Shown here: positions 11,767-21,488 of the stretch, piece after piece | How positions within the stretch are numbered: position 1 is the stretch's first letter | How the letters are laid out: each line of letters begins with the position of its first letter | Source: Pseudoxanthomonas taiwanensis | GTDB lineage: Bacteria > Pseudomonadota > Gammaproteobacteria > Xanthomonadales > Xanthomonadaceae | Direction of reading: 5' to 3' | DNA: 45,920 nucleotides | NCBI RefSeq assembly: GCF_010093135.1 | Contig: NZ_PDWK01000020.1 | Coordinates: 1-45,920 of the forward strand | Program-made: the position numbers and the translations under genes | Notes under the pieces: generated by a model | Told to the model about the DNA's origin: nothing | What the model saw: only the letters and a program-made list of their open reading frames with translations | The model's database searches: none

Positions 11767-12171
11767 TCACCAGCAATCGGACGCGGTCACCCCGGTGCCG
11801 CCGGCCGAACGCGTGCCCTTCTGATCCAGGCTCAGGGTGCCGCACCTGTCACTCGCTTGTCGCCCTCGAGGGGTCGCGGTCACCGTGTAGGCACTACCGT
11901 CCGCGTCCACCTCGATGAGGTAGTGGTCTTCCAGGTCTCGCATGCAGGACAGCGTGGGCAGGCTCGCGCCGTCGTAGGTGAGCTTGGTGGTGTAGTAGCG
12001 CTCCATGAACTGCGCTGCCTCGGTCAGGCAGGCCGCACCGGCGACGCGGCGGCTCTTGATCACGTGGTTGGTGTAGCTGGGATAGGCGATCGCCGCCAGG
12101 ATGGCGATGATGGCCACCACGATCATCAGTTCGATCAGGGTGAACCCGCGTGCCTGCTTGACCTTGGCCAT
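11767..12171 (-). CDS. pilE: type IV minor pilin PilE
   Basis: A 134-residue type IV pilin. The leader MAKVKQARG is cut before [18 protein letters not shown] (Phe +1, Glu +5), and the rest is a short pilin head with Cys pairs ([24 protein letters not shown]). Last gene of the fimT-pilV-pilW-pilX-pilY1-pilE operon. Its ATG lies only four bases after the pilY1 stop with GGAG upstream, so translation is probably coupled. Minor pilins of this operon prime pilus assembly and carry PilY1 at the tip. A gap of 51 bases separates its stop from tRNA-Asn. Confidence 0.92.
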   Translation of the reverse strand: MAKVKQARGFTLIELMIVVAIIAILAAIAYPSYTNHVIKSRRVAGAACLTEAAQFMERYYTTKLTYDGASLPTLSCMRDLEDHYLIEVDADGSAYTVTATPRGRQASDRCGTLSLDQKGTRSAGGTGVTASDCW

Positions 12172-12175
12172 TGGC

Positions 12176-15100
12176 TCAGTCTCCGTAGATCTCTCGCCAC
12201 GAGGTGCGCCGCGGCTTGCCACCGCCTGTCGCGCCGGGCGCCGGCGCTTCTTCACAGCTACCGTCCGAACCGCAGACCAGGACGAGATCGTCGATCTGGC
12301 TGGACTCGGTAGGCATGCCCACCCCCAGGTCGACCGAACCGATCGGAAGGCTGCTGCCGTCGGCGCCGGTGATCACGTCATTGTCGCCCGAGCCGGAGCG
12401 GTCGAGGTCGAAGAACGAAGTCGAACCGTTGCCACCGGTAGCCTGCGGACTGGTACCGGTAAACAGGTCGATCACGTTCAGGTAACCGCTGCCACCCGCC
12501 TCACAGCCATCACCAACATCCGGGATGATACTGGACACGAACGCCGCGCGACCATTGATGCGGGCGCCGCTGACCACCCGCTCACCCTTGCTGGGCCGGT
12601 CGAAATCCAGATACCAGCCCTTCTTGCCGTTCGGCAGTGCCGAGTAGGCCTCGAAGGCACGCACCTTCTGGCCCTGCGCGTTGGTACCAGTGGCCGCTAT
12701 GGTGCGCTTTGCCAAATCGGTTGCCCGGCCGCCGATCGGTGCGTCACCATCGATGATGCCATACCAGCTCTGCATGGCAGTGGACGACAGGTCGCTGATG
12801 GTAATCAGCTTGCCAGTACCGAAGGTCAGCCAGATCCGCCCGGTACCCGGCTCCCTGGCCAGCGCCAGGCCACCGGTGATCGGCTGGCGTTTGCCCCGGT
12901 CGTCGGTGGCCACAAACAGCGGGCCCTTCACGTCCGGATCGATGTCCCAGCTGGACGGATTGCTGGAGGTGAAGTCGAACTTCCAGACATTGCCGTTCAT
13001 GTCGCCGGCATAGACGTAGTCCACCTTGGCGTCGCCATCGAGGTCGGCGGCGCGCGGCGACGACAGGCCACCGCCCGAGGCGTCGGCCACAATCTTGCGC
13101 AGCAGCGTACCGTCGGCCACGTCATAGACGTAAAGCGCGGAACTGCCATTCGGGCTGTCGATGCCGTTGGGCACGATCGCCAGCACCTTGTCGTTGTTAC
13201 CGCGGACGATCAGCGGCAAGCCAATCACGTAACCCATGTCGTCATCGGGGCTGGCCGTGTGGTCCCACAGCACGTGATTGTTCGTGAACCGCTGGTTCGC
13301 GGAGCTGCTGCGGACGTCGCTTACGTCCAGGGCGAATGCCCCTCTGCCACCGCGCCCAAGGGTACCCACCAGGTAGTTCTTGCCCGACTTTACCCGATAA
13401 CTGGACACGGTCACCGGACCGTCTACGAAGAATGCATGGCCATATGCCGGGTCACTGAGCGTGGCCAGCTTCGCGAAGTCGATGCCTGCCGGCACGTATG
13501 AGAACAGCACGTCGCCGGTGAGCGCATCGATGCCATGAAGCATGCCGTCATTGGCTCCGACATAGATCGTATTAGTGTCGCGAATGTAGAACGGCGAGGA
13601 GTTGATGATATCGCCCAGCGGCGTAGTGCGGTTACGCAGAGTGCCGCCCCTGGACAGTTCCCCGGACTGGTCACCCTTGATATAGGCCGCATTGTTGGCC
13701 CCGGTCACCGACGCCGCGCCGGAAGAACGGGCCAGCAAGGCTTCCTGGGCCGGAGTAGGGAAGCTCGCCCCGCGTTTGCTGGACGCATTCCAGGTCAGCA
13801 CGGTCCGGCGGTGGAAGTCGTCGGAGGAAGTGTCGTTGGCATAGGTTCTGGCAATACGCTCGCTTACCCGCCAGTCCGGCGTGCTGGAAATGCCACCGGC
13901 CGCGGTCACGCTGTAGGCGGTTAGTTCGCCGGTCCAGGTGCCGGTACGATACGTGGCCTGGAAGACACGGGTATCAGACTGGAACGTGGTGCTGTTGGTG
14001 GCCACGTTCGAACCCGAAGCCAGACGCGCCTGAATCTGACCCAGCACCGAAACCAGCGCGTCGCGGAACCGGTCAGCGCTGGTGGCTGCCACGAATTCGC
14101 CGCGGCTGTTGACGGCAGCATGCAGCAGGTCGTCGATACGGGCCGGGATCTCATCAGTGCCGCTCTGGTTGGTCATGTCCGGATCCGGCCATGCCACATC
14201 AACGCCTTTGATGCGCGGCGATCCGTCGCGCAACACCTCGGCTACGGAAGTCTGGTCCACCGTGCCCTTCAGGCCGATGGAGATGCCGAAGGTCACCATG
14301 TGTTGCCAGAAGGCCGGGTTCTGGGAGCTGGTAGGGACGATGTTCTCCAGGTCGCTACGCAGATCGTTCTTCCAGTACTTCATCGCCACGTCTGCCAGCG
14401 TATTCGAGCGGCCGGTGCTCGAGCCATCGCGGAAGGGGCTGGCCGGCGTATAACGGTTCGAGGTGGTGCCATCTGCCGGGTTGTAGATGGACGGACCGTT
14501 GCTACCATCTTGGTCACCGACGTTGATACCACCTCTTCCGAAGTCGCTGTTCCAGTAACCATCCGTGGTCAGGATGGCGAAGTTCTGCCGGCAGGCCAAC
14601 TGGGCGCCGCCAGACTGCGGGCCATAGGGGCCGTCGGCATCGCTCCTCATGAAATAGTCGCCGACACCTTCGAGCACGCTGCGCAGGGGCGTGCCGCCGT
14701 TACTCTGGGCGTTGAAGAGCCTATTGAACCATGTTTCCCTGGATGCCCCCTCGAAGACGCCGTTGTTGCCGTCGCCAACGGGGATGTCGAAGTTGCTGTT
14801 GTTGTTGTTCTGGTGCAGCGAACGATAGCCGACCCGGACGTTGTTGCCGAGCTGGCTGAAGGCCTCGGCTGCGCCAGCCTTGGCCATCTTCATGCGGGTC
14901 CGGAAGTAGGAGTACCAGGTAGCGAAGTTCTGCAGCTCCTGGTCAAGCGAGCGAGAGCTGTTCGGCAACACTGCAGAGCAGTTGCCCCAGGCATAGCTAT
15001 TGGAACTGGTGGTCGAGCAGCCATAATCCTTGACCAGCTTCACCACAACAGTGACGTTGCTGAACGACGTGTCGCTCCACAACCACGGCCACTGCCCCCA

Positions 15101-15970
15101 GCTGTCCGGCCTCAGCTGGACACGGTATGTGCCACTGCTCGGTTCCGAAGCACTGCAGGACTGGGATGTGGTGGTCCCCGAGGTGTCAGCGCAGATTGGG
15201 CTCCAGTTGTTGCTGCTTCCGCGCCTGTGCACGTACAGGTCCAGGTTGCCGGACCCGCCCGAAGTGGTCGCGACCAGTTCCGTCACGCCTTCGGGTACTT
15301 CGAACGTGAACTCGGCATAGTTGCTGCCGCTCCTCGACAGACCGGTTTCACGCACGACCTCCTGCTCACTCCGGGGGTAGTCACCCCACCCACCTCCCCG
15401 AACATACTCGCTGCGCATGATGGTCGGGTTACCGTTGACCCGCAGGATCTGGTAGCGGTAGTAGTTGCGCGCGTCCTCCAGGTAGCTCGCCGTGGCATTG
15501 GCAGGGTTCTTCGGCACGTAGAAGGTGCGAGTATTGGCGTCATTGTCCCAGAGGTTGGTGGTACTGCCGGAGGCGAAGTCCACGCTCGAGTAAACGGCTG
15601 TCATCGAAGTGCCACCCCTCATGCGCGTGCCATCCGCCTTCACCCATGGCTTGTAATCGACCGCCGGGTTGTAATAGAGGGTGTTGGACGTATAGGTCTG
15701 CGCGGAGATGTCCAAGCTCCCGAATTTGACTGCGCCCAGATCCGGGTTGTCCATCTCGGTGCTGCTCATGGAGCCCGAGTCGTCGAGGATGAACATGATG
15801 TTCGGCTCGACGTTGCCCGCGCCGGTCTGCAGCGGAAAATCAGGGAAGCTCTTCGCCGGGGGTGTCTGGATCTGCGCCAGGCCGGCCGGCAACGCGAGCA
15901 GGCTCGCGCCGAAGGCCAGCAGCGCCGCCATGACCTGCTGGCGGAAGGAACGGTTGTATTTCCGGTTCAT
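12176..15970 (-). CDS. pilY1: PilY1 pilus tip adhesin/assembly factor with inserted PPC-like domain
   Basis: A 1264-residue exported protein. The signal peptide runs to about Ala32. A von Willebrand A domain has the MIDAS motif DDSGS (63-67) and resumes near [15 protein letters not shown]. Between them, at about 213-312, lies a beta-rich segment with [15 protein letters not shown] and [10 protein letters not shown], the hallmark of a bacterial pre-peptidase C-terminal (PPC) domain. The C-terminal half is the PilY1 beta-propeller, with the calcium loop DLDGDAKVD at about 976-984. PilY1 acts with minor pilins at the pilus tip in adhesion, surface sensing and pilus extension. The ATG at 15970 is chosen for the signal peptide. 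Base composition is clearly poorer in GC than the flanks (about 55-60% in the lines I counted). Confidence 0.93.
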   Translation of the reverse strand: MNRKYNRSFRQQVMAALLAFGASLLALPAGLAQIQTPPAKSFPDFPLQTGAGNVEPNIMFILDDSGSMSSTEMDNPDLGAVKFGSLDISAQTYTSNTLYYNPAVDYKPWVKADGTRMRGGTSMTAVYSSVDFASGSTTNLWDNDANTRTFYVPKNPANATASYLEDARNYYRYQILRVNGNPTIMRSEYVRGGGWGDYPRSEQEVVRETGLSRSGSNYAEFTFEVPEGVTELVATTSGGSGNLDLYVHRRGSSNNWSPICADTSGTTTSQSCSASEPSSGTYRVQLRPDSWGQWPWLWSDTSFSNVTVVVKLVKDYGCSTTSSNSYAWGNCSAVLPNSSRSLDQELQNFATWYSYFRTRMKMAKAGAAEAFSQLGNNVRVGYRSLHQNNNNSNFDIPVGDGNNGVFEGASRETWFNRLFNAQSNGGTPLRSVLEGVGDYFMRSDADGPYGPQSGGAQLACRQNFAILTTDGYWNSDFGRGGINVGDQDGSNGPSIYNPADGTTSNRYTPASPFRDGSSTGRSNTLADVAMKYWKNDLRSDLENIVPTSSQNPAFWQHMVTFGISIGLKGTVDQTSVAEVLRDGSPRIKGVDVAWPDPDMTNQSGTDEIPARIDDLLHAAVNSRGEFVAATSADRFRDALVSVLGQIQARLASGSNVATNSTTFQSDTRVFQATYRTGTWTGELTAYSVTAAGGISSTPDWRVSERIARTYANDTSSDDFHRRTVLTWNASSKRGASFPTPAQEALLARSSGAASVTGANNAAYIKGDQSGELSRGGTLRNRTTPLGDIINSSPFYIRDTNTIYVGANDGMLHGIDALTGDVLFSYVPAGIDFAKLATLSDPAYGHAFFVDGPVTVSSYRVKSGKNYLVGTLGRGGRGAFALDVSDVRSSSANQRFTNNHVLWDHTASPDDDMGYVIGLPLIVRGNNDKVLAIVPNGIDSPNGSSALYVYDVADGTLLRKIVADASGGGLSSPRAADLDGDAKVDYVYAGDMNGNVWKFDFTSSNPSSWDIDPDVKGPLFVATDDRGKRQPITGGLALAREPGTGRIWLTFGTGKLITISDLSSTAMQSWYGIIDGDAPIGGRATDLAKRTIAATGTNAQGQKVRAFEAYSALPNGKKGWYLDFDRPSKGERVVSGARINGRAAFVSSIIPDVGDGCEAGGSGYLNVIDLFTGTSPQATGGNGSTSFFDLDRSGSGDNDVITGADGSSLPIGSVDLGVGMPTESSQIDDLVLVCGSDGSCEEAPAPGATGGGKPRRTSWREIYGD

Positions 15971-15989
15971 GTCGGTACCCACCCTGCCT

Positions 15990-16538
15990 TTAAGGCACCT
16001 GGTAGCTGGACTGGAGCACCACTTCGGCGCCATCCCCGAGGCGCGCGTAAGCGGTGATACGGTAATTGCGGGCGTTGGAACTGCCGGAGCAAGCCGGCGC
16101 GGACATGTCGATGTCGCTGGTGCAGCTCGAGGAGGGGGCATTACCCTCGCCCATGTCCTCGATCACATAGCGGGCAACCAGTCCATACGGATTGGGCTGC
16201 TGCTCCAGCTCGGAAACCCGGTAGCCGCCGCCAGAAAGCCAGAACCCGTCTGCCTGCCACGGCGGCGACTGGTTCACCGGAGTCATAGCGCAGATGCCGT
16301 TCGAGCAGCCGGAAGCCGGTAATGCCGGACGGGTCGCGGCCATGCTTTCGGCTTCGCGCAGCACTGCTTCGGCGTACTGGAAGGCTTTGGCGCGCGCGTT
16401 CGCGTTGGCGCTCATGCGCTCCTGCATCAGGGTGCCGCGCATGGCTGCCAGACCAAGCAAGGTGATCACCAGCAACAGCAGGAGCACCACGATCAGCGTG
16501 GCACCGGACTGACGGACGGAAGAACTCGGCCTGGTCAT
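15990..16538 (-). CDS. pilX: minor pilin-like protein PilX
   Basis: A 182-residue PilX-type protein. The N-terminus RQSGATLIVVLLLLLVITLL is a prepilin-like hydrophobic helix that lacks the usual Glu at +5, as expected for PilX/GspK-type subunits. The N-terminal part of the mature protein (AAMRGTLMQERMSANANARA) is the PilX signature. The ATG at 16538 shares one base with the pilW stop; a GTG one codon earlier would give a GTGA overlap. It is the fourth gene of the minor pilin operon, 19 bases before pilY1. Confidence 0.9.
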   Translation of the reverse strand: MTRPSSSVRQSGATLIVVLLLLLVITLLGLAAMRGTLMQERMSANANARAKAFQYAEAVLREAESMAATRPALPASGCSNGICAMTPVNQSPPWQADGFWLSGGGYRVSELEQQPNPYGLVARYVIEDMGEGNAPSSSCTSDIDMSAPACSGSSNARNYRITAYARLGDGAEVVLQSSYQVP

Positions 16539-17623
16539 CACAGCGTGGCCTCACGATTGCGCAGCTGGACCACGTGGGTTACCCGTCGGCGCAGCGCCTG
16601 GCCGTCGACACCTTGGGTCTCCCTGGCACTGAGGGCACCCTCGGTGCCGGTCACCAGCATTTCGATACGCACCGCCAGCACCTGGCTCCAGTCCGTCACC
16701 GAACCGGCCGCGACATAGCCGCTGGCCCCTGTCTCCAGATAGGTGATCTGCATGTCCTCCACGCCCTCGATCACCTCGTAGGCCTCGTACAGGGTATCCG
16801 GCGTGTTTCCGTTGGAGCGATTCGCCAGGCTGGCCCGATACAGGGAACGGCCACCACGGGAGTTGTTGCCGACGAACCACCGCACGGTCTGGACCTTGGC
16901 CACGAAGGCCGGACCACGGCCATAGCCGATGCACTGGGCGGACGGCGTGGCTCCTGGCACGAAACAGTAGCCGAAGGCACCGCTGGCCCCAGTGCCCGTA
17001 CAGGGGCTTTGGTACTGGAACTCCTGGGCGCAATTCAGGCTGCTGCCGCCGTTGTGCTGGATCTTGTTGCCAGCAGCCAAGCCGGTGGCCTGGAACACAA
17101 AGGCATAGTCCATGTTGCAGACCATCAGGATGTCGTTGGTTTGCAGGCCAGTGGTGCTGCCGACGTCGAGTACGGCACTTGGCTGGGCATGGCCTGTGAC
17201 CCGGATGCCGGAGCCGAAGGCACCATGGACCTCGACCGCATCGGTGCCACTCACGCGCTGGCCGGCATTGCTGCCGAACTGGCCCATGCCCGACGCACCC
17301 GACGCCATTGCATCGGTGCCGTCATACCCGTGGATGCCCTTCATCCAGCCAGTCCACCAGGTATTGCTGCCATTCGACAGCTGGTTCACCACCACGGCGG
17401 AGGCCGAACAGGGGTTACCCCCAGCCTCGCGGATGTCGCGGGACATCAACTCGAAAGCGGCGCGAGTTCCTTCCTGGATGCGATTGAGCGTTTCGGTGGA
17501 GGCATATACCCGCTTGTTCGCGAGAAATACGCCGCCGGCGGCCACCACGACGAGCAGGCCGATCAGCATGGCGATCATCAGCTCGACCAGAGAGAGACCG
17601 GACTGCGCCGTCCTCGCTTTCAT
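16538..17623 (-). CDS. pilW: minor pilin-like protein PilW
   Basis: A 361-residue PilW. The leader MKARTAQSG is followed by LSLVELMIAMLIGLLVVVAA, with Gly -1 and Glu +5, then the conserved PilW segment (NRIQEGTRAAFELMSRDIREAG). Two starts are possible: ATG 17641, just after the pilV stop, and ATG 17623, which has GGAAG seven bases upstream and is chosen. The large head has several Cys and the PilW C-terminal pattern. Forms part of the tip subcomplex with PilV, PilX, FimT and PilY1. The stop overlaps pilX by one base. Confidence 0.9.
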   Translation of the reverse strand: MKARTAQSGLSLVELMIAMLIGLLVVVAAGGVFLANKRVYASTETLNRIQEGTRAAFELMSRDIREAGGNPCSASAVVVNQLSNGSNTWWTGWMKGIHGYDGTDAMASGASGMGQFGSNAGQRVSGTDAVEVHGAFGSGIRVTGHAQPSAVLDVGSTTGLQTNDILMVCNMDYAFVFQATGLAAGNKIQHNGGSSLNCAQEFQYQSPCTGTGASGAFGYCFVPGATPSAQCIGYGRGPAFVAKVQTVRWFVGNNSRGGRSLYRASLANRSNGNTPDTLYEAYEVIEGVEDMQITYLETGASGYVAAGSVTDWSQVLAVRIEMLVTGTEGALSARETQGVDGQALRRRVTHVVQLRNREATL

Positions 17624-17642
17624 GGGTTGCTTCCGATACATG

Positions 17643-18092
17643 TCAGAGCCTGGTCTGGATCTCGATCACTTGTTGTGCCGCACCCCCGGTGGCGCGCTCG
17701 TCGTCCCAGCGGACTCCGACCACGCATCGATTGGCGTTGCATTCGACACGGGCGCAGGCACTTTCGCCTACGCTCTGCTTGAGCTGCTGGATCCACAGCG
17801 CCCGGTCGGCGCCGACCCGGGAACTGGTATCCGAAGGTGCTGCGCAGCGGTAACCCTCGTTGTACTGCCCGGCCAGCGCGGCATCGCGGTTGGCGCGCAT
17901 CATGTCCAGGATGGCGTAGTTCTGGATGATCGCCGCCGTGCGTTCGGAGGCGCTCTGGGTATTCTTGAGCGTGAGCGCTTGCATGGCAGCGATGCCCAGC
18001 AACCCGATGGCCAGCACCAGCACGGCCACCAGCACTTCAATCAGGCTGGAGCCACGCTGGCAGGTTGCCGGAGTGCAGCGCTGTCGCTTCAT
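17643..18092 (-). CDS. pilV: minor pilin-like protein PilV
   Basis: A 149-residue PilV. The leader ends QRG and the helix is SSLIEVLVAVLVLAIGLLGI (Glu +5), followed by AAMQALTLKNTQSASERTAA, which is typical of PilV. Four Cys in the C-terminal part (CARVECNANRC) can form disulfides. The ATG at 18092 is used; a GTG at 18101 is in frame, but its GAGG is too close. It begins 12 bases after the fimT stop and belongs to the same operon. Confidence 0.9.
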   Translation of the reverse strand: MKRQRCTPATCQRGSSLIEVLVAVLVLAIGLLGIAAMQALTLKNTQSASERTAAIIQNYAILDMMRANRDAALAGQYNEGYRCAAPSDTSSRVGADRALWIQQLKQSVGESACARVECNANRCVVGVRWDDERATGGAAQQVIEIQTRL

Positions 18093-18104
18093 GGAGGACA
18101 CACC

Positions 18105-18683
18105 TCAATCATTGATCTTGACCTGGGCGCAGGCAGCCCCGCCGTCACGCTTGACCACGCTGACCCGGCTGACGGCCACCTGGATGTCCCGGGTGTTCTG
18201 GCCCTGGGCCACCTTCATGGAGCAGATCGACAGCGTGCCGCTCGTGGCGATGCTGGCACCGGAACCAACCCTGACCAGACCATTGGGCCGGAAGGCGATC
18301 CGGTTGCCCACCTTGTTGCTGCCGACCGCAGTGATGCCGCTGCCGGTGACGCCGAACTCGCGCACGACCTCGCTGCTCGACGGCCCGCGTACCACCACGC
18401 GGCCCCAGCTGCTCCCGCCACAGGTGCTGCCGTTCTCCGTGGGACACAACTCCACTTCACGATTGCGGCGGATGGCCTCAGCCCGGGCCAGCTGCACAGC
18501 GGCCCCCAGCTCGTTGGTCGCGGCGGTCAGGCGGTTCTGCTGGATGACGCCTTGGAAGCTTGGCCCGGCCAGGCCCAAGAGCACCGCCAGCACGGCGACG
18601 GTGACCATCAGTTCGACCAGGCTGAAGCCGGCGCTACCCATACGGCGGCCGCTCCGGCGATTTCCCCTATGCCGCTTGTCCAT
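18105..18683 (-). CDS. fimT: FimT/GspH-family minor pilin, first gene of the operon
   Basis: A 192-residue type IV pseudopilin. A long basic leader ends in GSAG and is followed by FSLVELMVTVAVLAVLLGLA (Phe +1, Glu +5). The GspH/FimT head has QLARAEAIRRNREVELCP, GRVVVR and a CSMKVAQGQNTRDI-type end. The ATG at 18683 has GGGGAG upstream; a later ATG at 18641 would leave a leader of only four residues. It heads the minor pilin operon. The 184-base gap to the divergent sensor kinase gene must carry the operon promoter, but I find no convincing -35/-10 pair. In Acinetobacter and Xanthomonads FimT-type pilins have been linked to DNA uptake. Confidence 0.88.
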   Translation of the reverse strand: MDKRHRGNRRSGRRMGSAGFSLVELMVTVAVLAVLLGLAGPSFQGVIQQNRLTAATNELGAAVQLARAEAIRRNREVELCPTENGSTCGGSSWGRVVVRGPSSSEVVREFGVTGSGITAVGSNKVGNRIAFRPNGLVRVGSGASIATSGTLSICSMKVAQGQNTRDIQVAVSRVSVVKRDGGAACAQVKIND

Positions 18684-18867
18684 TCCGCTCCCCTTTCCGG
18701 GCACGGCACAGGCTATTGGCCCGGCCACGCCACGCCAAGCCGGGGCCGATGAAAGGACGCCCCGGCGCCGTGAGCGGTCGCCAGCAGGCTACAGCCCACC
18801 CGCCCGCACGCTACCCTTCGCTGCCCAGAGCCGGCATGATACTGGCATTCCGCCAAGCCGGCTGGAC

Positions 18868-19881
18868 ATGGCCCGCACCCCGACCATTTCAGCACTCGAC
18901 ACCCTGTGGCAGGCCCCCGTCATCCTGTGGACCATCCTGGCCGGGGAGGGACTGGCAGCCATCCTCGCCATGGCCCCCGGCGTGGATGGCAACCGCCTGA
19001 TCTATTTCGGCACCACCTCGCTGGTGGTGCAGTGGGTGTCGCTGTCCACCCTGGGCGTGCTTTACCTGTTCCGGCGCCCGCTGGCGCGGCTGCGTCCGAC
19101 CCGGATCGCGCAGATGGCTCTGGTGACCCTGATCGCGGTCACCGCGCTTGTGTGCGCTGCCGGCTGGCTGGTACTGCGGGAGCCCTGGCCACTGGCCCGC
19201 GACGGTTGGCTGGCCATGTTCCTGCGGCTGACCGGCATCGCCTTGGTGGTTGGCCTGATGGGCCTGGCCGCCTTCCTGCATCACTGGCGTGTGCGGCAGC
19301 TGCTCCTGCGCACGAAGCAGGCCGAAATCGAGGTGGTGCGGGCGCGCGTGCGTCCGCATTTCCTGTTCAACACCCTCAATACCGGCGCCGCCCTGGTCCA
19401 CCAGCGCCCGGCCGAGGCTGAGCAGCTGCTGCTTAACCTGGCCGACCTGTTCCGCGCGGCGCTGGGCGGACCACAGGAGGTGCCACTGACCGAGGAGCTG
19501 GCCTTGGCCAGACGCTACCTGGAGATAGAGGGGTTGCGCTTCGGCGAACGCCTGCAGGTGGCCTGGCAATTGCCGGACGAGCTGCCACAGGTGACGCTGC
19601 CGGTCCTGTCGCTGCAACCGCTGGTGGAGAACGCGATCCGCCACGGCATCGAGCGCAGCCCCCGGGGCGGCGAGATCGGCATCGTCGTACGCGCAGATAG
19701 GGACTGGCTGGAGATCAGCGTGCGCAACCCGCTACACGGCACCGGTCCCAGCAAGCCCGGCCACCAGGTCGGCCAGAGCGGGGTACGGGCCCGGTTGCAC
19801 GCCATGACCCACGGCCGCGGCCATCTGGAAACCAGGATCGAGGACGGCCACTACCTGGCGGCCATACGCTTGCCGCTGTAG
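18868..19881 (+). CDS. FimS/AlgZ/LytS-type membrane sensor histidine kinase
   Basis: A 337-residue sensor kinase. About four membrane helices fill residues 14-140, followed by a His_kinase domain of the LytS class: phospho-acceptor His164 in RVRPHFLFNTLN, and N-box Asn255 in LQPLVENAIRHG. The usual glycine-rich GxGLxNVxxRL box is reduced to VGQSGVRARLHAM. Proteins of this kind (AlgZ/FimS) phosphorylate LytTR response regulators. In Pseudomonas aeruginosa FimS-AlgR controls the fimU-pilVWXY1Y2E operon, and here the kinase is divergent from the equivalent operon. No response regulator gene follows; the next gene is on the other strand. The ATG at 18868 is the only one that starts before the first helix. 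Confidence 0.85.
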   Translation: MARTPTISALDTLWQAPVILWTILAGEGLAAILAMAPGVDGNRLIYFGTTSLVVQWVSLSTLGVLYLFRRPLARLRPTRIAQMALVTLIAVTALVCAAGWLVLREPWPLARDGWLAMFLRLTGIALVVGLMGLAAFLHHWRVRQLLLRTKQAEIEVVRARVRPHFLFNTLNTGAALVHQRPAEAEQLLLNLADLFRAALGGPQEVPLTEELALARRYLEIEGLRFGERLQVAWQLPDELPQVTLPVLSLQPLVENAIRHGIERSPRGGEIGIVVRADRDWLEISVRNPLHGTGPSKPGHQVGQSGVRARLHAMTHGRGHLETRIEDGHYLAAIRLPL

Positions 19882-19903
19882 CCGCGCCGGGTAGCTCCGG
19901 CGC

Positions 19904-21286
19904 TCAGGCCACCACGCGGTAGCAGGGCTTGTACTCGCCGGCGATCTTCATGCGCCGCTGCTCGACGAAGGCGCGCAGCAGCCCGTCCAGGGCCTGCATC
20001 ATGTCCGCGTCGCCGTGGATCAGGAACGGGCCGTACTGCTCCACCCGGCGCATGCCCTCCTCCTTGACGTTGCCTGCGACGATGCCGGAGAAGGCGCGGC
20101 GCAGGTCCGCGGCCAGCGCCGGCGCGGGCCGGCCATGGTGCAGGTCCAGGGCGGCCATGGCCTCGTGGGTGGGCACAAACGGCCGCTGGAACTCCAGGGG
20201 GATGTGGATGCCCCAGTTGAAGTAGAACGAATCCTTGGCGGCGATGCGGGCCTCGCGCACCTTGCGGATGCCGGCGTCCATCTTCCTGGCCACCGCCGCC
20301 GGGTCGCCGATCACGATCTCGTAGCGGCTGGTGGCGGCCTCGCCCAGGGTCAGGCGCAGGAAGCGGTCGATCTGCTCGAAGTAAGGCGCCGCCATGGTCG
20401 GCCCGGTGAGGATCAGCGGGAACGGCAGGCCGGCGTTCTCCTCGCGCAGCAGGATGCCCAGCAGGTACAGGATCTCCTCGGCCGTGCCCACGCCGCCCGG
20501 GAACACCACGATGCCGTGCGCCAGGCGCACGAACGCCTCGAGCCGCTTCTCGATGTCCGGCATGATCACCAGCTCGTTGACGATCGGGTTGGGCGACTCG
20601 GCGGCGATGATGCCCGGCTCGGTGATGCCGATGTAGCGCGGCCGGCTGCGGCGCTGCTTGGCGTGGGCGATGGTCGCGCCCTTCATCGGGCCCTTCATCG
20701 CGCCCGGGCCGCAGCCGGTGCAGATGTCCATCCCGCGCAGGCCCAGCTCGTAGCCGACCTGCTTGCTGTACAGGTACTCCTCGCGCGAGATCGAGTGGCC
20801 GCCCCAGCACACCACCAGGTTGGGGTCGCCGGGCTTGAGCACGCGGGCGTTGCGCAACAGGCCGAAGACCGCATCGGTGATCCCCTCGGAGGTCTCCAGG
20901 TTGCTGGCGTACTCCGGCCCCAGCTCGATCGCGGTCCAGGCCAGGTCGCGCACCACCGCGAACAGCAGCTCGGCCACGCCGCGGATGATCTCGCCGTCCA
21001 CGAAGGCCATGCCGGGCGCGTTGAACAGGTCGATGCGCAGGCCGCGGTCCTGCTGGGTGACCTGGATGTCGAAGTGCGGGTACAGGTCGCGCGCCGCCCG
21101 CGGATCGTCGCTGGCGCTGCCGCTGGTGAGCACCGCCAGGGCGCAGCGGCGCAGCAGCTCGTGCATGCCGCCGCTGGAGGCGTCGCGCAACCGCGCCACT
21201 TCGGTGCGCGAGAGCACGTCCAGGCCGCCGCGCGGGTAGATGCGGGCGTCCTGCACGGGCAGCGTGCTGGTGGCCGAATCGCTCAT
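19904..21286 (-). CDS. ppnN: LOG-family nucleotide 5'-monophosphate nucleosidase
   Basis: A 460-residue YgdH/PpnN homologue that cleaves the N-glycosidic bond of pyrimidine/purine nucleoside monophosphates; the E. coli enzyme is stimulated by (p)ppGpp. The LOG (lysine decarboxylase-like) domain carries GPGAMKGPMKGA and PGGVGTAEE (around residue 260), with the flanking PpnN N- and C-terminal domains giving full length. The ATG at 21286 has GGAG upstream. It stands alone, between the sensor kinase gene (convergent) and the TonB receptor gene (same strand, upstream). Confidence 0.93.
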   Translation of the reverse strand: MSDSATSTLPVQDARIYPRGGLDVLSRTEVARLRDASSGGMHELLRRCALAVLTSGSASDDPRAARDLYPHFDIQVTQQDRGLRIDLFNAPGMAFVDGEIIRGVAELLFAVVRDLAWTAIELGPEYASNLETSEGITDAVFGLLRNARVLKPGDPNLVVCWGGHSISREEYLYSKQVGYELGLRGMDICTGCGPGAMKGPMKGATIAHAKQRRSRPRYIGITEPGIIAAESPNPIVNELVIMPDIEKRLEAFVRLAHGIVVFPGGVGTAEEILYLLGILLREENAGLPFPLILTGPTMAAPYFEQIDRFLRLTLGEAATSRYEIVIGDPAAVARKMDAGIRKVREARIAAKDSFYFNWGIHIPLEFQRPFVPTHEAMAALDLHHGRPAPALAADLRRAFSGIVAGNVKEEGMRRVEQYGPFLIHGDADMMQALDGLLRAFVEQRRMKIAGEYKPCYRVVA

Positions 21287-21436
21287 GTGACTCCAGTGTG
21301 TCGTCGGAACCGGTCGGCGACTTTACCCCACCCGGCACGCCCTTGCGCAAACCCGACGCCAGGGGCGCGCCGCGTCCCCCCGAGCGGGTGCGCTTGGCCG
21401 GGCGCACCCCCCAAAAGAGGTGGTTCTTCTCCGCAC

Positions 21437-21467
21437 AAAAAGACGGCCGGGTCGCCCCGGCCGTCTT
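21437..21467 (-). terminator. Rho-independent terminator after the TonB receptor
   Basis: A perfect 12-bp stem (21440-21451 with 21456-21467) around TCGC, followed on the minus strand by a T-run. It lies 21 bases after the receptor stop codon. Confidence 0.9.
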
Positions 21468-21488
21468 CGCTGCCATTCGCAGTTCCGA

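Noticed and set aside
14120-16057. Plus-strand open frame opposite pilY1
   Set aside because: Shadow of pilY1; no ribosome-binding site or recognisable motif.
19876-19910. A further REP-like unit at the sensor kinase stop (CTGTAG)
   Set aside because: Only CTGTAG and a few GC bases match; the GCGGCGAC arm is absent.
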